Assembly (NCBI GenBank): GCA_964541075.1
Contig: CAZIPZ010000124.1
Coordinates: 1 to 11,713, forward strand
Reading direction: 5' to 3'
DNA length: 11,713 nucleotides
From: CAZIPZ01 sp964541075
GTDB lineage: Bacteria > Acidobacteriota > Terriglobia > 20CM-2-55-15
Below are positions 1 through 5,852 of this stretch, piece after piece; within the stretch, counting starts at the first letter, position 1, and the number at the start of each line of letters is the position of its first letter. A program made the translations under genes and the position numbers. Under the pieces are notes generated by a model. The model was not told where the DNA came from. It was given only the letters and a program-made list of their open reading frames with translations, and did not search any database.

Positions 1-159
1 TTAGCGGAGTTCTTCCATTTGGATAATGGCTGGCTGAAACGTCTCGCGGAATAGGTGAGCTTCGTTGCTTTCGCGCCAGTACGTGAAATCCGCATTCACG
101 GTGATGCAGTTTTCAAGAAGCCCGTCAGCTTTGCCGGATTTCGAAACCCATTACTCCGC

Positions 160-317
160 ATTCTCTACGCCACTATTCCGAGTCCCAGACTATGATGGCA
201 GATTTCGATCAACGGCGGCTCTGCCCCGCTGGTGGCGCGACGAGAAGGAACTGTTCTACGTTCAGTCGCCGAATGCCGTAAAGGATGATGACTTCTACTA
301 CACCAAGGGCGGCTTGA
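160..317 (+). pseudogene. Decayed fragment of a TolB-like/WD40 beta-propeller protein
   Basis: Three plus-strand frames each carry a consecutive piece of one recognisable motif. Frame 1 (160-228) reads ILYATIPSPRL, an in-frame TGA at 193-195, then WQISINGGSAP. One base out of register, from 227, frame 2 reads RWWRDEKELFYVQSPN. Frame 3 (285-317) then reads MMTSTTPRAA and a stop. Joined, this resembles the repeat pattern (FPSP..KWQISTNGG..PRWRRDGKELFYL..DGKLMAV) found at the C-terminal end of TolB-like propellers, often attached to serine/threonine kinases in Acidobacteriota (known family pattern, recalled). At least two frameshifts and one nonsense codon mean it cannot be translated as one protein. 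Sequencing errors could cause some breaks, but three in about 150 bases favours real decay. The extent of homology upstream of 160 is unclear. Confidence 0.5.
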
Positions 318-392
318 TTCGGGCGGCGCAAGAACGCAGTTGCGGCATGAAGCGGGCAATCCCTCGACGCTCGGGCGTCTCTGCAGACCAGT

Positions 393-677
393 CTACTGGT
401 TGGCCTTCGCTTTGAATCTTGATGCGGCCAGGTTCAGGGACTTGTATAGCTCTTCCCAGGCCTTTTGCAATCCAGGCTTCAGGTCTTGCCAAGCTTCGGC
501 GCTTGCCGCCTTAAGTTCCTCGAGTCTTTCCTGAGCAACTCTCAGTTTTGGTCCCAATGCTTCAGCTTCTTTTCCTGCTGCAGTTTCCAGCCTCGAAAGC
601 AGGTCCTTTATATGCGCCTTCAATTCGTTGATTTCCGCTTCTACGCTCGTCCAGTCAAACTCTTTCCGGTTAGCCAT
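393..677 (-). CDS. Small charged coiled-coil protein, sll1863-like stress-response family
   Basis: A 94-residue protein with no signal peptide or membrane segment, so probably cytoplasmic. Residues about 10-70 are almost entirely heptad-like helix rich in Glu, Lys, Ala and Leu, with no glycine or proline breaks except near GPKL. The C-terminal part (AWQDLKPGLQKAWEELYKSL, then ending in SRF plus a Lys-rich tail) matches the tryptophan-containing 'W-E-D-L-K-x-G-x-x-K-A-W-D-E-L' signature of small bacterial coiled-coil proteins named after Synechocystis sll1863, which are annotated as stress-responsive. The biochemical role is unknown. The start is the ATG at 677; no good Shine-Dalgarno precedes it (an AGG lies about 20 bases away). 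It stands alone, with a pseudogene relic downstream and a long gene-poor stretch upstream. That the gene is real is fairly sure; the family name is less so. Confidence 0.72.
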   Translation of the reverse strand: MANRKEFDWTSVEAEINELKAHIKDLLSRLETAAGKEAEALGPKLRVAQERLEELKAASAEAWQDLKPGLQKAWEELYKSLNLAASRFKAKANQ

Positions 678-1050
678 GCAGCAAGAATACCAAAAGACCT
701 CGCATCGGTCGCCGCGTATTGCGTGTGTTGCTCTCCCTTCGGTGAGGTGGCCAACGAGGTGAATCTGCTATTCATTGATGACTGCAGATCCGAAGCCACC
801 ACGGGCCCGACGGCGCGACGTTAACCCGATGCTGCCCTTCTGACCGGACATTTCATTTGCTGCAGCCACCGGACACAGCACGTGCTCCGACAAAACCATC
901 TTTATCAATCGATACGAAAAATCCGCAATGTTAGAGTCACGCAAGTTTTTCACAACCTACAAAAAATCAACAAGAGTATGCGTCGAATTGTCGCCGTCGG
1001 GTCGCGATCCCAAACAGGCAGCCGCCATGGGTTTGTTACCACGCGTATGA

Positions 1051-1323
1051 GAAAGAGCGATCGCGATCGCCTGCCTTCCCAACTCGCCACGGCATGCCGA
1101 TCTTGAACGTCAGAGAGTTCCGGGATTCTGCGAGATCCAGTGGGATTTGTCCCCAAGTCGTACGCTCAGCGTCGCCCGTGCTATCTATCTTCGGTTGCGC
1201 GCCGATGCGAAGCTGTGGCGAATGGGAAGAGAGTTCGTTGATGCAGAACCGCTGCGCATATCACAGGTGTTCTTGAGCATCTCGAACGAGTTCCAACATC
1301 AATCCATTCGAAAGACTTTGTAG
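1051..1323 (+). pseudogene. Unidentified 90-codon open frame, possible gene remnant
   Basis: Frame 1 is open from just after a TGA at 1048-1050 to a TAG at 1321-1323. The reading is protein-like: residues around 1141-1320 give WDLSPSRTLSVARAIYLRLR, then ADAKLWRMGREFVDAEPLRI, then SQVFLSISNEFQHQSIRKTL. It is balanced, helix-forming and free of the Arg/Ser/Cys bias seen in shadow frames. There is no ATG before the Met at codon 1222, so an intact gene would need the TTG at 1147 or another rare start, with no Shine-Dalgarno. I do not recognise the family. It could be the 3' end of a gene whose upstream part has decayed, since the same frame upstream of the TGA also reads on back to a stop at 841. 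It could equally be a chance open frame. Confidence 0.22.
1057..1070. repeat. 14-base perfect palindrome, two overlapping GCGATCGC units
   Basis: GCGATCGCGATCGC is its own reverse complement and contains the octamer GCGATCGC twice, overlapping by two bases. The octamer equals the HIP1 sequence that is abundant in many cyanobacterial genomes, but I noticed no other copy in this window, so no genome-wide enrichment can be claimed. It lies in the gene-poor stretch at the start of the unexplained open frame. It could be a protein-binding or methylation site (it contains GATC twice) or chance. Confidence 0.4.
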
Positions 1324-1348
1324 GTTCCGCGGCGTCGGCAGCTGCGGC

Positions 1349-2386
1349 TCAATGAAAGGTGATCTCGCGGGCGCCGGCTTCCTTGAGGACAGCCATCGTG
1401 GATGAACGGTTGGCGACTTTCGCTCGGAGCCAGGCCGTCATGCCGCGCGAGTCTTCCGCTTCGAGCTCGGCGCCGGCGGCCACGAGGGCTTTCACGGCTT
1501 CGTCTTGTCCCGCTGCGGCGGCCGCCATTAGCGGGGTCTCATTCTTGGAAGTCAGCGCATCGACAGGCATGCCTGATGCGATAAGCAGGCGAATGATCTC
1601 AACATAACCTTCCGCCGCCGCCACATGGAGGGGACTCTCCGTTGTGCGGCTCGGCACCTTAGGATCCGCGCCGGCGCTGAGTAAGGCGCGGAGTACCTCA
1701 ATGCGTCCTTTCCAGGCGGCCGCAAATACAGCTGTTCGGCCCTGACTGTCCTGGGCGTTGGCGATTGCCTTTCTCTCGAGAAGCAGCTTTACGGTGTCGT
1801 TCTGGCCGTTGAATGCAGCGAGCATCAGGGGCTGCGCACCGTCGGCATTCGCCTCGTTAACGTCCGCGCCCGCATCGAGCAAACTGCGCACGGCTTCCGT
1901 GTTGCCGCGAAAAGCAGCTTCCAGCAGAGCCGTCGATCCATCAACACGACGGGCGTGGACGTCCGCACCGGCATCAAGCAACAGCTTCACGGCGTTTCCG
2001 TAAACGGAAGCCATAAGCAGCGCAGTACGACCATCCCGCAGCTTCGCATTGACGTTTGCTCCCGCAGCAATGAGGTCTTTCACGACATCAATATGCCCCC
2101 TCCAGGCTGCCCGGATAATCGGCGTCCAGCCATCCTTGTGCGCGGCGTCCACTTGGGCCCCCGCCTTGAGCAAAACTTCAACGGTCTCCGCATGGCCGCC
2201 AAAAGCGGCTCTTCCGAGAGCGGTTTCGCCGTTGGCGTCCTTCGCATCAATGCTTGCTCCCCGGCCGAGAAGAGTTCGAACTTGTGCGGTATCTCCTCTT
2301 TCGGCTGCGGCCAACAGGTCTGCATCAAGACCAGTCTGGATTCTCCCCACGAGGATCAAAAGGATAAAGGCAAAATGATGGATCAT
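1349..2386 (-). CDS. Exported ankyrin-repeat protein (about ten repeats)
   Basis: A 345-residue protein made almost wholly of ankyrin repeats, which are helix-turn-helix units forming a protein-binding solenoid. The first ~20 residues are a short hydrophobic segment (FAFILLILVG) that looks like a signal peptide, so it probably acts in the periplasm or outside the cell. From about residue 22 I count ten repeats of about 33 residues with the usual G-x-T-P/A-L-x-x-A-A, hydrophobic VV/V-x-x-L-L and AGADV/NA elements. Repeat four (DGRTALLMASVYGNAVKLLL) is two residues short between its helices. The last repeat is divergent and acts as a C-terminal cap. There is no catalytic domain or cysteine motif. 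The start is the ATG at 2386; no clear Shine-Dalgarno. It is divergent from murI, with an inverted repeat between them. The partner is unknown. Confidence 0.9.
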   Translation of the reverse strand: MIHHFAFILLILVGRIQTGLDADLLAAAERGDTAQVRTLLGRGASIDAKDANGETALGRAAFGGHAETVEVLLKAGAQVDAAHKDGWTPIIRAAWRGHIDVVKDLIAAGANVNAKLRDGRTALLMASVYGNAVKLLLDAGADVHARRVDGSTALLEAAFRGNTEAVRSLLDAGADVNEANADGAQPLMLAAFNGQNDTVKLLLERKAIANAQDSQGRTAVFAAAWKGRIEVLRALLSAGADPKVPSRTTESPLHVAAAEGYVEIIRLLIASGMPVDALTSKNETPLMAAAAAGQDEAVKALVAAGAELEAEDSRGMTAWLRAKVANRSSTMAVLKEAGAREITFH

Positions 2387-2409
2387 GGCTGGACGCCAGA
2401 ATACTCAAA

Positions 2410-2455
2410 GCGGATGCGAGGATCATTAAAAATGCGATCCTCCTTCGATATCCGC
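2410..2455. promoter_or_regulatory. Nested inverted repeat in the ankyrin/murI divergent gap
   Basis: The outer arms GCGGAT (2410-2415) and ATCCGC (2450-2455) enclose perfect inner arms GAGGATC (2418-2424) and GATCCTC (2436-2442), around an 11-base A-rich centre (ATTAAAAATGC). The structure fills most of the 81 bases between the two divergent starts. As DNA it could be an operator controlling both genes; as RNA it would give a hairpin in the leader of either transcript, ending only about 12 bases before the murI start. There is no U-run on either side, so an intrinsic terminator is unlikely. The function is inferred from position only. Confidence 0.45.
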
Positions 2456-2467
2456 AATTAGCTGTTA

Positions 2468-3292
2468 TTGTATGGACCTGTGATTGGGTTTTTCGATTCT
2501 GGTTTTGGCGGCCTGACCATCGTCAGTGAAATCCGCAAGACCCTTCCTCGCTATTCAACAATTTATCTGGGAGATAACGCGCGTACACCCTATGGCTCCC
2601 GGTCCCTTGACGTCATTTACCGCTTCACACTCGAAGGTGTAGCTGAGCTCTTCAGGCGGGGGGCTGAATTGATTATCCTAGCGTGCAACACTTCGTCGAG
2701 CGTCGCACTGCGCCGAATTCAGCAGGAGTATCTGCCCGCACATCAGCCCGGAAAGCGCGTCCTCGGAATTGTCATTCCGACCGCCGAGGAAATATCACGC
2801 GCGAGCAGTTCAAAGGTCATCGGAATTTTAGCTACGCAGGCGACTGTGGCATCAAAGGCTTATCCCCAGGAAATTCACAAAATTGATGCTGAGGTTGAAG
2901 TTCGTCAGGAAGCCTGCCCGATGTTGGTCCCGCTCATAGAATCAGGGGATCTGGAGGTGGCGGAGGAAGCCGCGAGAACCTATGTTGAAAACCTTCTTAA
3001 ACAGGACAATCGCATCGACACCGTGCTCCTGGGATGCACCCATTATGCTTTGATTGAGGATGTGATTCGGAAGTACGTTCCGCCACACGTCGAAGTGATT
3101 TCGCAGGGTGCGATCGTCGCAAATAAACTGGCGGATTACTTGAAAAGGCATCCGGAGATTGATGAACGCCTGGATCGATCCGCCCAGGCATTATTTTTCA
3201 GCACGGAATATTCAAGTCGGATCCAACGGCTGGGAACGCAGTTCTTTGGACGCTCGATCGTGATCGAAACGATGCAGCTCGGTTCCGGTTAA
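2468..3292 (+). CDS. murI: Glutamate racemase
   Basis: Interconverts L- and D-glutamate to supply D-Glu for peptidoglycan precursors in the cytoplasm; a cofactor-independent two-cysteine racemase. The 274 residues match the family's usual length. Hallmarks visible are GFFDSGFGGLT (Asp10, Ser11) at the N-terminus, LGDNARTPYG (34-43), the first catalytic cysteine in LACNTSS (Cys73), and the second in LLGCTHY (Cys190 with His192). The frame opens with TTG at 2468 (Leu/Met-Tyr-Gly-Pro-Val-Ile-Gly); a GTG at 2480 would give an equally family-like start (M-I-G-F-F-D-S-G). Neither has a good Shine-Dalgarno and there is no in-frame ATG at the N-terminus, so the start is uncertain by four codons. The gene ends convergently with the hydrolase gene, their stop codons sharing TTAA at 3289-3292. 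Confidence 0.96.
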   Translation: MYGPVIGFFDSGFGGLTIVSEIRKTLPRYSTIYLGDNARTPYGSRSLDVIYRFTLEGVAELFRRGAELIILACNTSSSVALRRIQQEYLPAHQPGKRVLGIVIPTAEEISRASSSKVIGILATQATVASKAYPQEIHKIDAEVEVRQEACPMLVPLIESGDLEVAEEAARTYVENLLKQDNRIDTVLLGCTHYALIEDVIRKYVPPHVEVISQGAIVANKLADYLKRHPEIDERLDRSAQALFFSTEYSSRIQRLGTQFFGRSIVIETMQLGSG

Positions 3293-3999
3293 TTGCAGAT
3301 CTTTCTTGCTTCTTCAAATTCGTCGAACAGACGTCTTGCTCCTTCGCCCGCCAGCGTTGCAATACCGTGGGGCTGATCTTTTTCGATCGTGAACTCCACA
3401 CGCAGACCATTTTGACGAAAGATCTCCACCTGCGGCCGCATGAGTGAAGCCCACTCCTGATCATGCTCCCCGACGTGCATATAAATGCACATGGACTTCA
3501 AATTCCTGATCCAGGGAGCTTCGAGCAAGTAACCGGGAAACCCAGTGACGGAACGAAAGAGGTGTGGAAGAAGTCCCGCCATGTGAAAAGCACTAATACC
3601 GCCGTAGGAAGGACCTGCAACGTGGAACTTCCCGCCTTCAATCCTGTAGTCCCGCATGATCTGGTTCAAGAAGGCAGGGAAAATCAAATCTCCGCGCTCA
3701 AAGAACAACTGTCCCGCGGGCGCCGCGGGACTCACAACAATGTAACCGCGCCTTTCGGCTTCCGCCCTCCAGTTTCTCTCAATCATGCCGGCGACTCCAC
3801 CGAGAGACTGAGACCCTCCCGCAAATGCAAGAACTCCTGGATAAGGCCGGCTGGAATCGTAGTTCAAAGGAAGAACGACCTTATAGTCGACGCGAAAGCC
3901 CTCGAACATTCCACTCCTGTCGATGACCTCACCGGCTGTTCTCGAGCTTGATACGCAAATGAGGAGGAGCATGGTCGCGGTGAGACTCGAAAATTTCAT
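3289..3999 (-). CDS. Exported alpha/beta-hydrolase (esterase/depolymerase-like)
   Basis: A 236-residue alpha/beta-hydrolase with an apparent signal peptide (residues 1 to about 23: Lys3, then hydrophobic TATMLLLICV, then SSSRTAG), so probably periplasmic or secreted. The catalytic triad can be read in order: the nucleophile in GPSYGG (Ser131, G-x-S-x-G type), the acid in GEHDQEW (Asp180), and His211 in QPHGI. LAFAGGSQ (58-64) may supply the oxyanion hole. The layout resembles the Esterase-D/feruloyl-esterase/PHB-depolymerase-like group (LpqC type) of exported single-domain esterases. The substrate cannot be read from sequence. The start, ATG at 3999, lies 26 bases after the stop of the WD40 gene, which suggests co-transcription as the last gene of the minus-strand run. 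The family is fairly sure, the substrate unknown. Confidence 0.86.
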   Translation of the reverse strand: MKFSSLTATMLLLICVSSSRTAGEVIDRSGMFEGFRVDYKVVLPLNYDSSRPYPGVLAFAGGSQSLGGVAGMIERNWRAEAERRGYIVVSPAAPAGQLFFERGDLIFPAFLNQIMRDYRIEGGKFHVAGPSYGGISAFHMAGLLPHLFRSVTGFPGYLLEAPWIRNLKSMCIYMHVGEHDQEWASLMRPQVEIFRQNGLRVEFTIEKDQPHGIATLAGEGARRLFDEFEEARKICN

Positions 4000-4025
4000 G
4001 ATTCAGAATTGGAGATGTTGTCGGG

Positions 4026-4967
4026 TCAGGTCAGTTTGCTTAGATCGAGTATATTGATCTCAGTTCCTTCCGATCCGACGGTCGCAAGGAGGGGATTTGC
4101 CGGATGAAAGTCCAACCCCCGAACAAACTCTCGCTTTTCCGGGTTTGGAAACTGTTCCGGATACATGGCTATCCACTTTCTCGCATCAACGCGCCAAAAA
4201 TGGAGGCCGCGATTGTCGCGGAAAGACAACATCGTCCCATCGGGCGAAAATACGAGGGTCTGCGTGCCGGAAGCATCGGAGGTTAGTTCAACGGCCTCTC
4301 CTTCGAACCCTTCCTGATTCGCTCGGACCAACTGGACGCTGTGATCGACGCCGACCGCAAGCAATTCTTCGGACGGAGACCATGCCAGGGAACGGACAGG
4401 CGCCGCCATTCTGGCGCTTCCCACAACTTCGGCGGACAGGAGACTTGCCAAGAGCAACATACTTCCTTCTTGTCCCGCGATTGCAGCTAGAAACGTCATA
4501 TTGTTTGAACACGCTGCCGCTGCGAAGCCCGTCTGCTCATTGAAATGCGCCTCCATCTCTTCCGTCCATCCGGGCAGCAGGCATTGACCGTCCAGTGCGC
4601 GAAACCGGTCTTGAGAACAGGTGACGATATAAGCGCCTTCCTTCGTCATTTGGATCGTGTGGACCGCCGAATGGTGCCCTTCCAAAGTGAATTCGGACTT
4701 TTCGGCTGTTGTTACGTCCCACACGACTCCTGACCCGTCGGCTGAACCAGTCATTAGATATTCACTGGACTGATGCCACGCCGCAGCGGTCATCGCCTTG
4801 CCGCGATCCTCAAGTTTACGGACGATCCTTTGTGTTTCCATTTCCACAATGACTGCCGAACCAGACATTGTGGAAGCCGCGATCCATTTGCCGTCGGGCG
4901 ACCAATGGACGCTCGATATCGGGCCGCTGCGAAGATTGATTTCGTGAAGGCGAGTTATTTCGGACAT
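4026..4967 (-). CDS. WD40-repeat beta-propeller protein
   Basis: A 313-residue protein without signal peptide or membrane segment, probably a cytoplasmic scaffold. WD40-type blades appear as 'V-x-x-x-x-W/F-S/H-P-D/x-G-x-x-x-A/L' strands: ISSVHWSPDGKWIAAS (17-32), MTAAAWHQSSEYLMTGSADG (59-78) followed by GVVWDV, AVHTIQMTKEGAYIVTCSQD (101-120), VRSLAWSPSEELLAVGVD (191-208), TLVFSPDGTMLSFRD (237-251), and VRGLDFHPANPLLATVGSEG (282-301) ending in ILDLS. With a degenerate blade around 145-180 this makes a probable seven-bladed propeller. There is no enzymatic domain. It follows apt by 90 bases and precedes the exported hydrolase by 26. The start ATG at 4967 has no clear Shine-Dalgarno. The fold is confident; the biological role and partner are unknown. 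Confidence 0.88.
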   Translation of the reverse strand: MSEITRLHEINLRSGPISSVHWSPDGKWIAASTMSGSAVIVEMETQRIVRKLEDRGKAMTAAAWHQSSEYLMTGSADGSGVVWDVTTAEKSEFTLEGHHSAVHTIQMTKEGAYIVTCSQDRFRALDGQCLLPGWTEEMEAHFNEQTGFAAAACSNNMTFLAAIAGQEGSMLLLASLLSAEVVGSARMAAPVRSLAWSPSEELLAVGVDHSVQLVRANQEGFEGEAVELTSDASGTQTLVFSPDGTMLSFRDNRGLHFWRVDARKWIAMYPEQFPNPEKREFVRGLDFHPANPLLATVGSEGTEINILDLSKLT

Positions 4968-5057
4968 GCTTGATTCTGTGAGTCGGCAATCTCGTGACAG
5001 TAGACAGCAGATGACGAGTAGAAACCAGAAAAATTACTGATCAACCAGATGCGAACG

Positions 5058-5573
5058 TTAGTATTTTATGAGCGAAAACACTTCATAATCGCTGAGCCGT
5101 TCACGTCCCCGAAGAAAATCGAGTTCGATAACAAAACTGACGCCGACGACCTTTCCTCCAAGCTTTTCAACGAGCCTCACAGTGGCCAGACTCGTACCTC
5201 CAGTCGCCAACAGATCGTCCGCAATAAACACACGTGCGCCAGGTTTAATCGCGTCCTTGTGAATCTCCAGGGTGTCCATGCCGTACTCGAGTTCATAGCT
5301 GATGCGCTCGGTCTCCGCGGGAAGCTTGTTGGGTTTTCGAACGGGAGCAAAACCTGCGTTAGCGTTATATGCGACGGCGGGCGCGAAAATAAACCCTCTA
5401 GCTTCGATGCCAAGGACCACATCGGGCTTAACAGTCTTGGCCTGGTCCGTCATGGCGTCGATCACTTTGCGAAAGCCTGTCTGGTCCTTTAAAAGCGTCG
5501 TGATGTCATAAAAAAGAATGCCCGGCTTCGGAAATTCCGGAACTTCCCTTATGAGCTTTTTCAAATCGTCCAT
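5058..5573 (-). CDS. apt: Adenine phosphoribosyltransferase
   Basis: Salvages adenine with PRPP to give AMP and pyrophosphate in the cytoplasm. The 171 residues equal the family norm. The N-terminal VPEFPKPGILFYDITTLL (11-28) is the typical Apt hood region. VLGIEARGFIF (53-63) is the conserved core motif, VRKPNKLP (78-85) carries the flexible-loop region, and VFIADDLLATGGTS (115-128) is the PRPP-binding loop with the two acidic residues Asp119-Asp120. All expected motifs are intact. The start ATG at 5573 follows the acyP stop by one base (TGA-A-ATG), and a Shine-Dalgarno sits inside the last codons of acyP, so translation is probably coupled to acyP. It belongs to the minus-strand run together with the persulfide dioxygenase; no functional link between them is apparent. 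Confidence 0.97.
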   Translation of the reverse strand: MDDLKKLIREVPEFPKPGILFYDITTLLKDQTGFRKVIDAMTDQAKTVKPDVVLGIEARGFIFAPAVAYNANAGFAPVRKPNKLPAETERISYELEYGMDTLEIHKDAIKPGARVFIADDLLATGGTSLATVRLVEKLGGKVVGVSFVIELDFLRGRERLSDYEVFSLIKY

Positions 5574-5574
5574 T

Positions 5575-5850
5575 TCAACCTCTGATTACAAATGATGTGT
5601 GCGTAGCGGAGCCTGGCAAATCCTCCTCGATCACTTCACTTACTCGCGCCCCCAATGGTCCGCGTTCGAGGTCCCGCCTAAACTGCATTAGCGAGCTTTC
5701 ATCCGCTTCGGCATAAACCTCGACTTCACCCGTCGGAAGGTTGCGGGCATAACCATATACCTTCCATCTATGAGCAGCCTCCAGTGTGAAGTACCGGTAT
5801 CCTACTCCCTGAACCCGCCCTCGCACGAGAAAGTGTTTAACCATCCCCAT
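5575..5850 (-). CDS. acyP: Acylphosphatase
   Basis: Hydrolyses acyl phosphates such as acetyl- or carbamoyl-phosphate to the acid plus phosphate; a small cytoplasmic alpha/beta enzyme. With the start at 5850 it has 91 residues, the usual size. The signature LVRGRVQGVGYR (8-19) contains the phosphate-binding loop and catalytic Arg19, and YARNLPTGEVEVYAEA (34-49) contains catalytic Asn37. The open frame extends back to a GTG at 5886 that would overlap the dioxygenase gene by 34 bases. A GGAGG precedes that GTG, but it is encoded by the conserved Val-Gly-Gly-Met stretch of the rhodanese domain, so I prefer the ATG at 5850 (or 5844), just past the upstream stop. It is tightly packed between the dioxygenase gene (2 bases) and apt (1 base). 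The physiological role of bacterial acylphosphatases is poorly defined. Confidence 0.93.
   Translation of the reverse strand: MGMVKHFLVRGRVQGVGYRYFTLEAAHRWKVYGYARNLPTGEVEVYAEADESSLMQFRRDLERGPLGARVSEVIEEDLPGSATHTSFVIRG
5579..5583 (-). promoter_or_regulatory. Shine-Dalgarno of apt, inside the end of acyP
   Basis: On the minus strand AGAGG lies five bases before the apt ATG and overlaps the Arg-Gly-stop codons of acyP. It is one of the few clear ribosome binding sites in the window, and it supports both the chosen apt start and translational coupling with acyP. Confidence 0.7.
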
Positions 5851-5852
5851 GT

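Larger units (their letters stand above)
678..1348. other. 671-base stretch without a confident gene
   Basis: This lies between the coiled-coil gene and the ankyrin gene. I find no tRNA, rRNA, convincing terminator or transposase remnant. Short frames exist on both strands, but they are low-complexity or Arg/Ser-rich readings typical of chance. Two items stand out and are listed separately: an open frame without an early ATG at 1051-1323, and a 14-base palindrome at 1057-1070. The stretch should also contain the promoter of the minus-strand coiled-coil gene near its left end, but I cannot point to a clear -10/-35 pair. It may be a graveyard of decayed genes like the one at the left edge of the window. 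Confidence 0.5.

Noticed and set aside
1..147. Minus-strand open frame ending at the TAA of bases 1-3 (reads VNADFTYWRESNEAHLFRE and onward), and a plus-strand frame ending at the TAG of 52-54
   Set aside because: Both read plausibly but they lie on opposite strands and neither has a usable start within the window; the minus frame is closed by a stop at 148-150. Either could be the edge of a neighbouring gene, but I cannot choose between them.
65..415. 116-residue plus-strand open frame as an intact gene
   Set aside because: Only its middle part (RWWRDEKELFYVQSP) resembles a protein family, and the matching sequence before and after lies in other frames. I treat it as part of the frameshifted relic.
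465..824. 119-residue plus-strand frame opposite the coiled-coil gene
   Set aside because: Rich in Cys, Phe and Ser, as expected for the antisense of a Glu/Lys/Ala-rich helix; no domain. The minus-strand reading is far better.
1057..1070. HIP1 octamer as evidence for a cyanobacterial origin
   Set aside because: HIP1 is diagnostic only when highly repeated; I noticed it at this one place in about 11.7 kb, and other features do not point to cyanobacteria.
1094..1276. Frame starting MPILNVREFRDSARS, at first sight like a Phd-type antitoxin start
   Set aside because: The similarity ends after about 12 residues; the remainder is Cys/Ser/Pro-rich and there is no toxin gene beside it. The overlapping frame 1 reads better.
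1955..2461. 168-residue plus-strand frame across the ankyrin gene
   Set aside because: It is the antisense shadow of a repetitive ankyrin coding sequence; no recognisable fold, and it crosses the divergent promoter gap.
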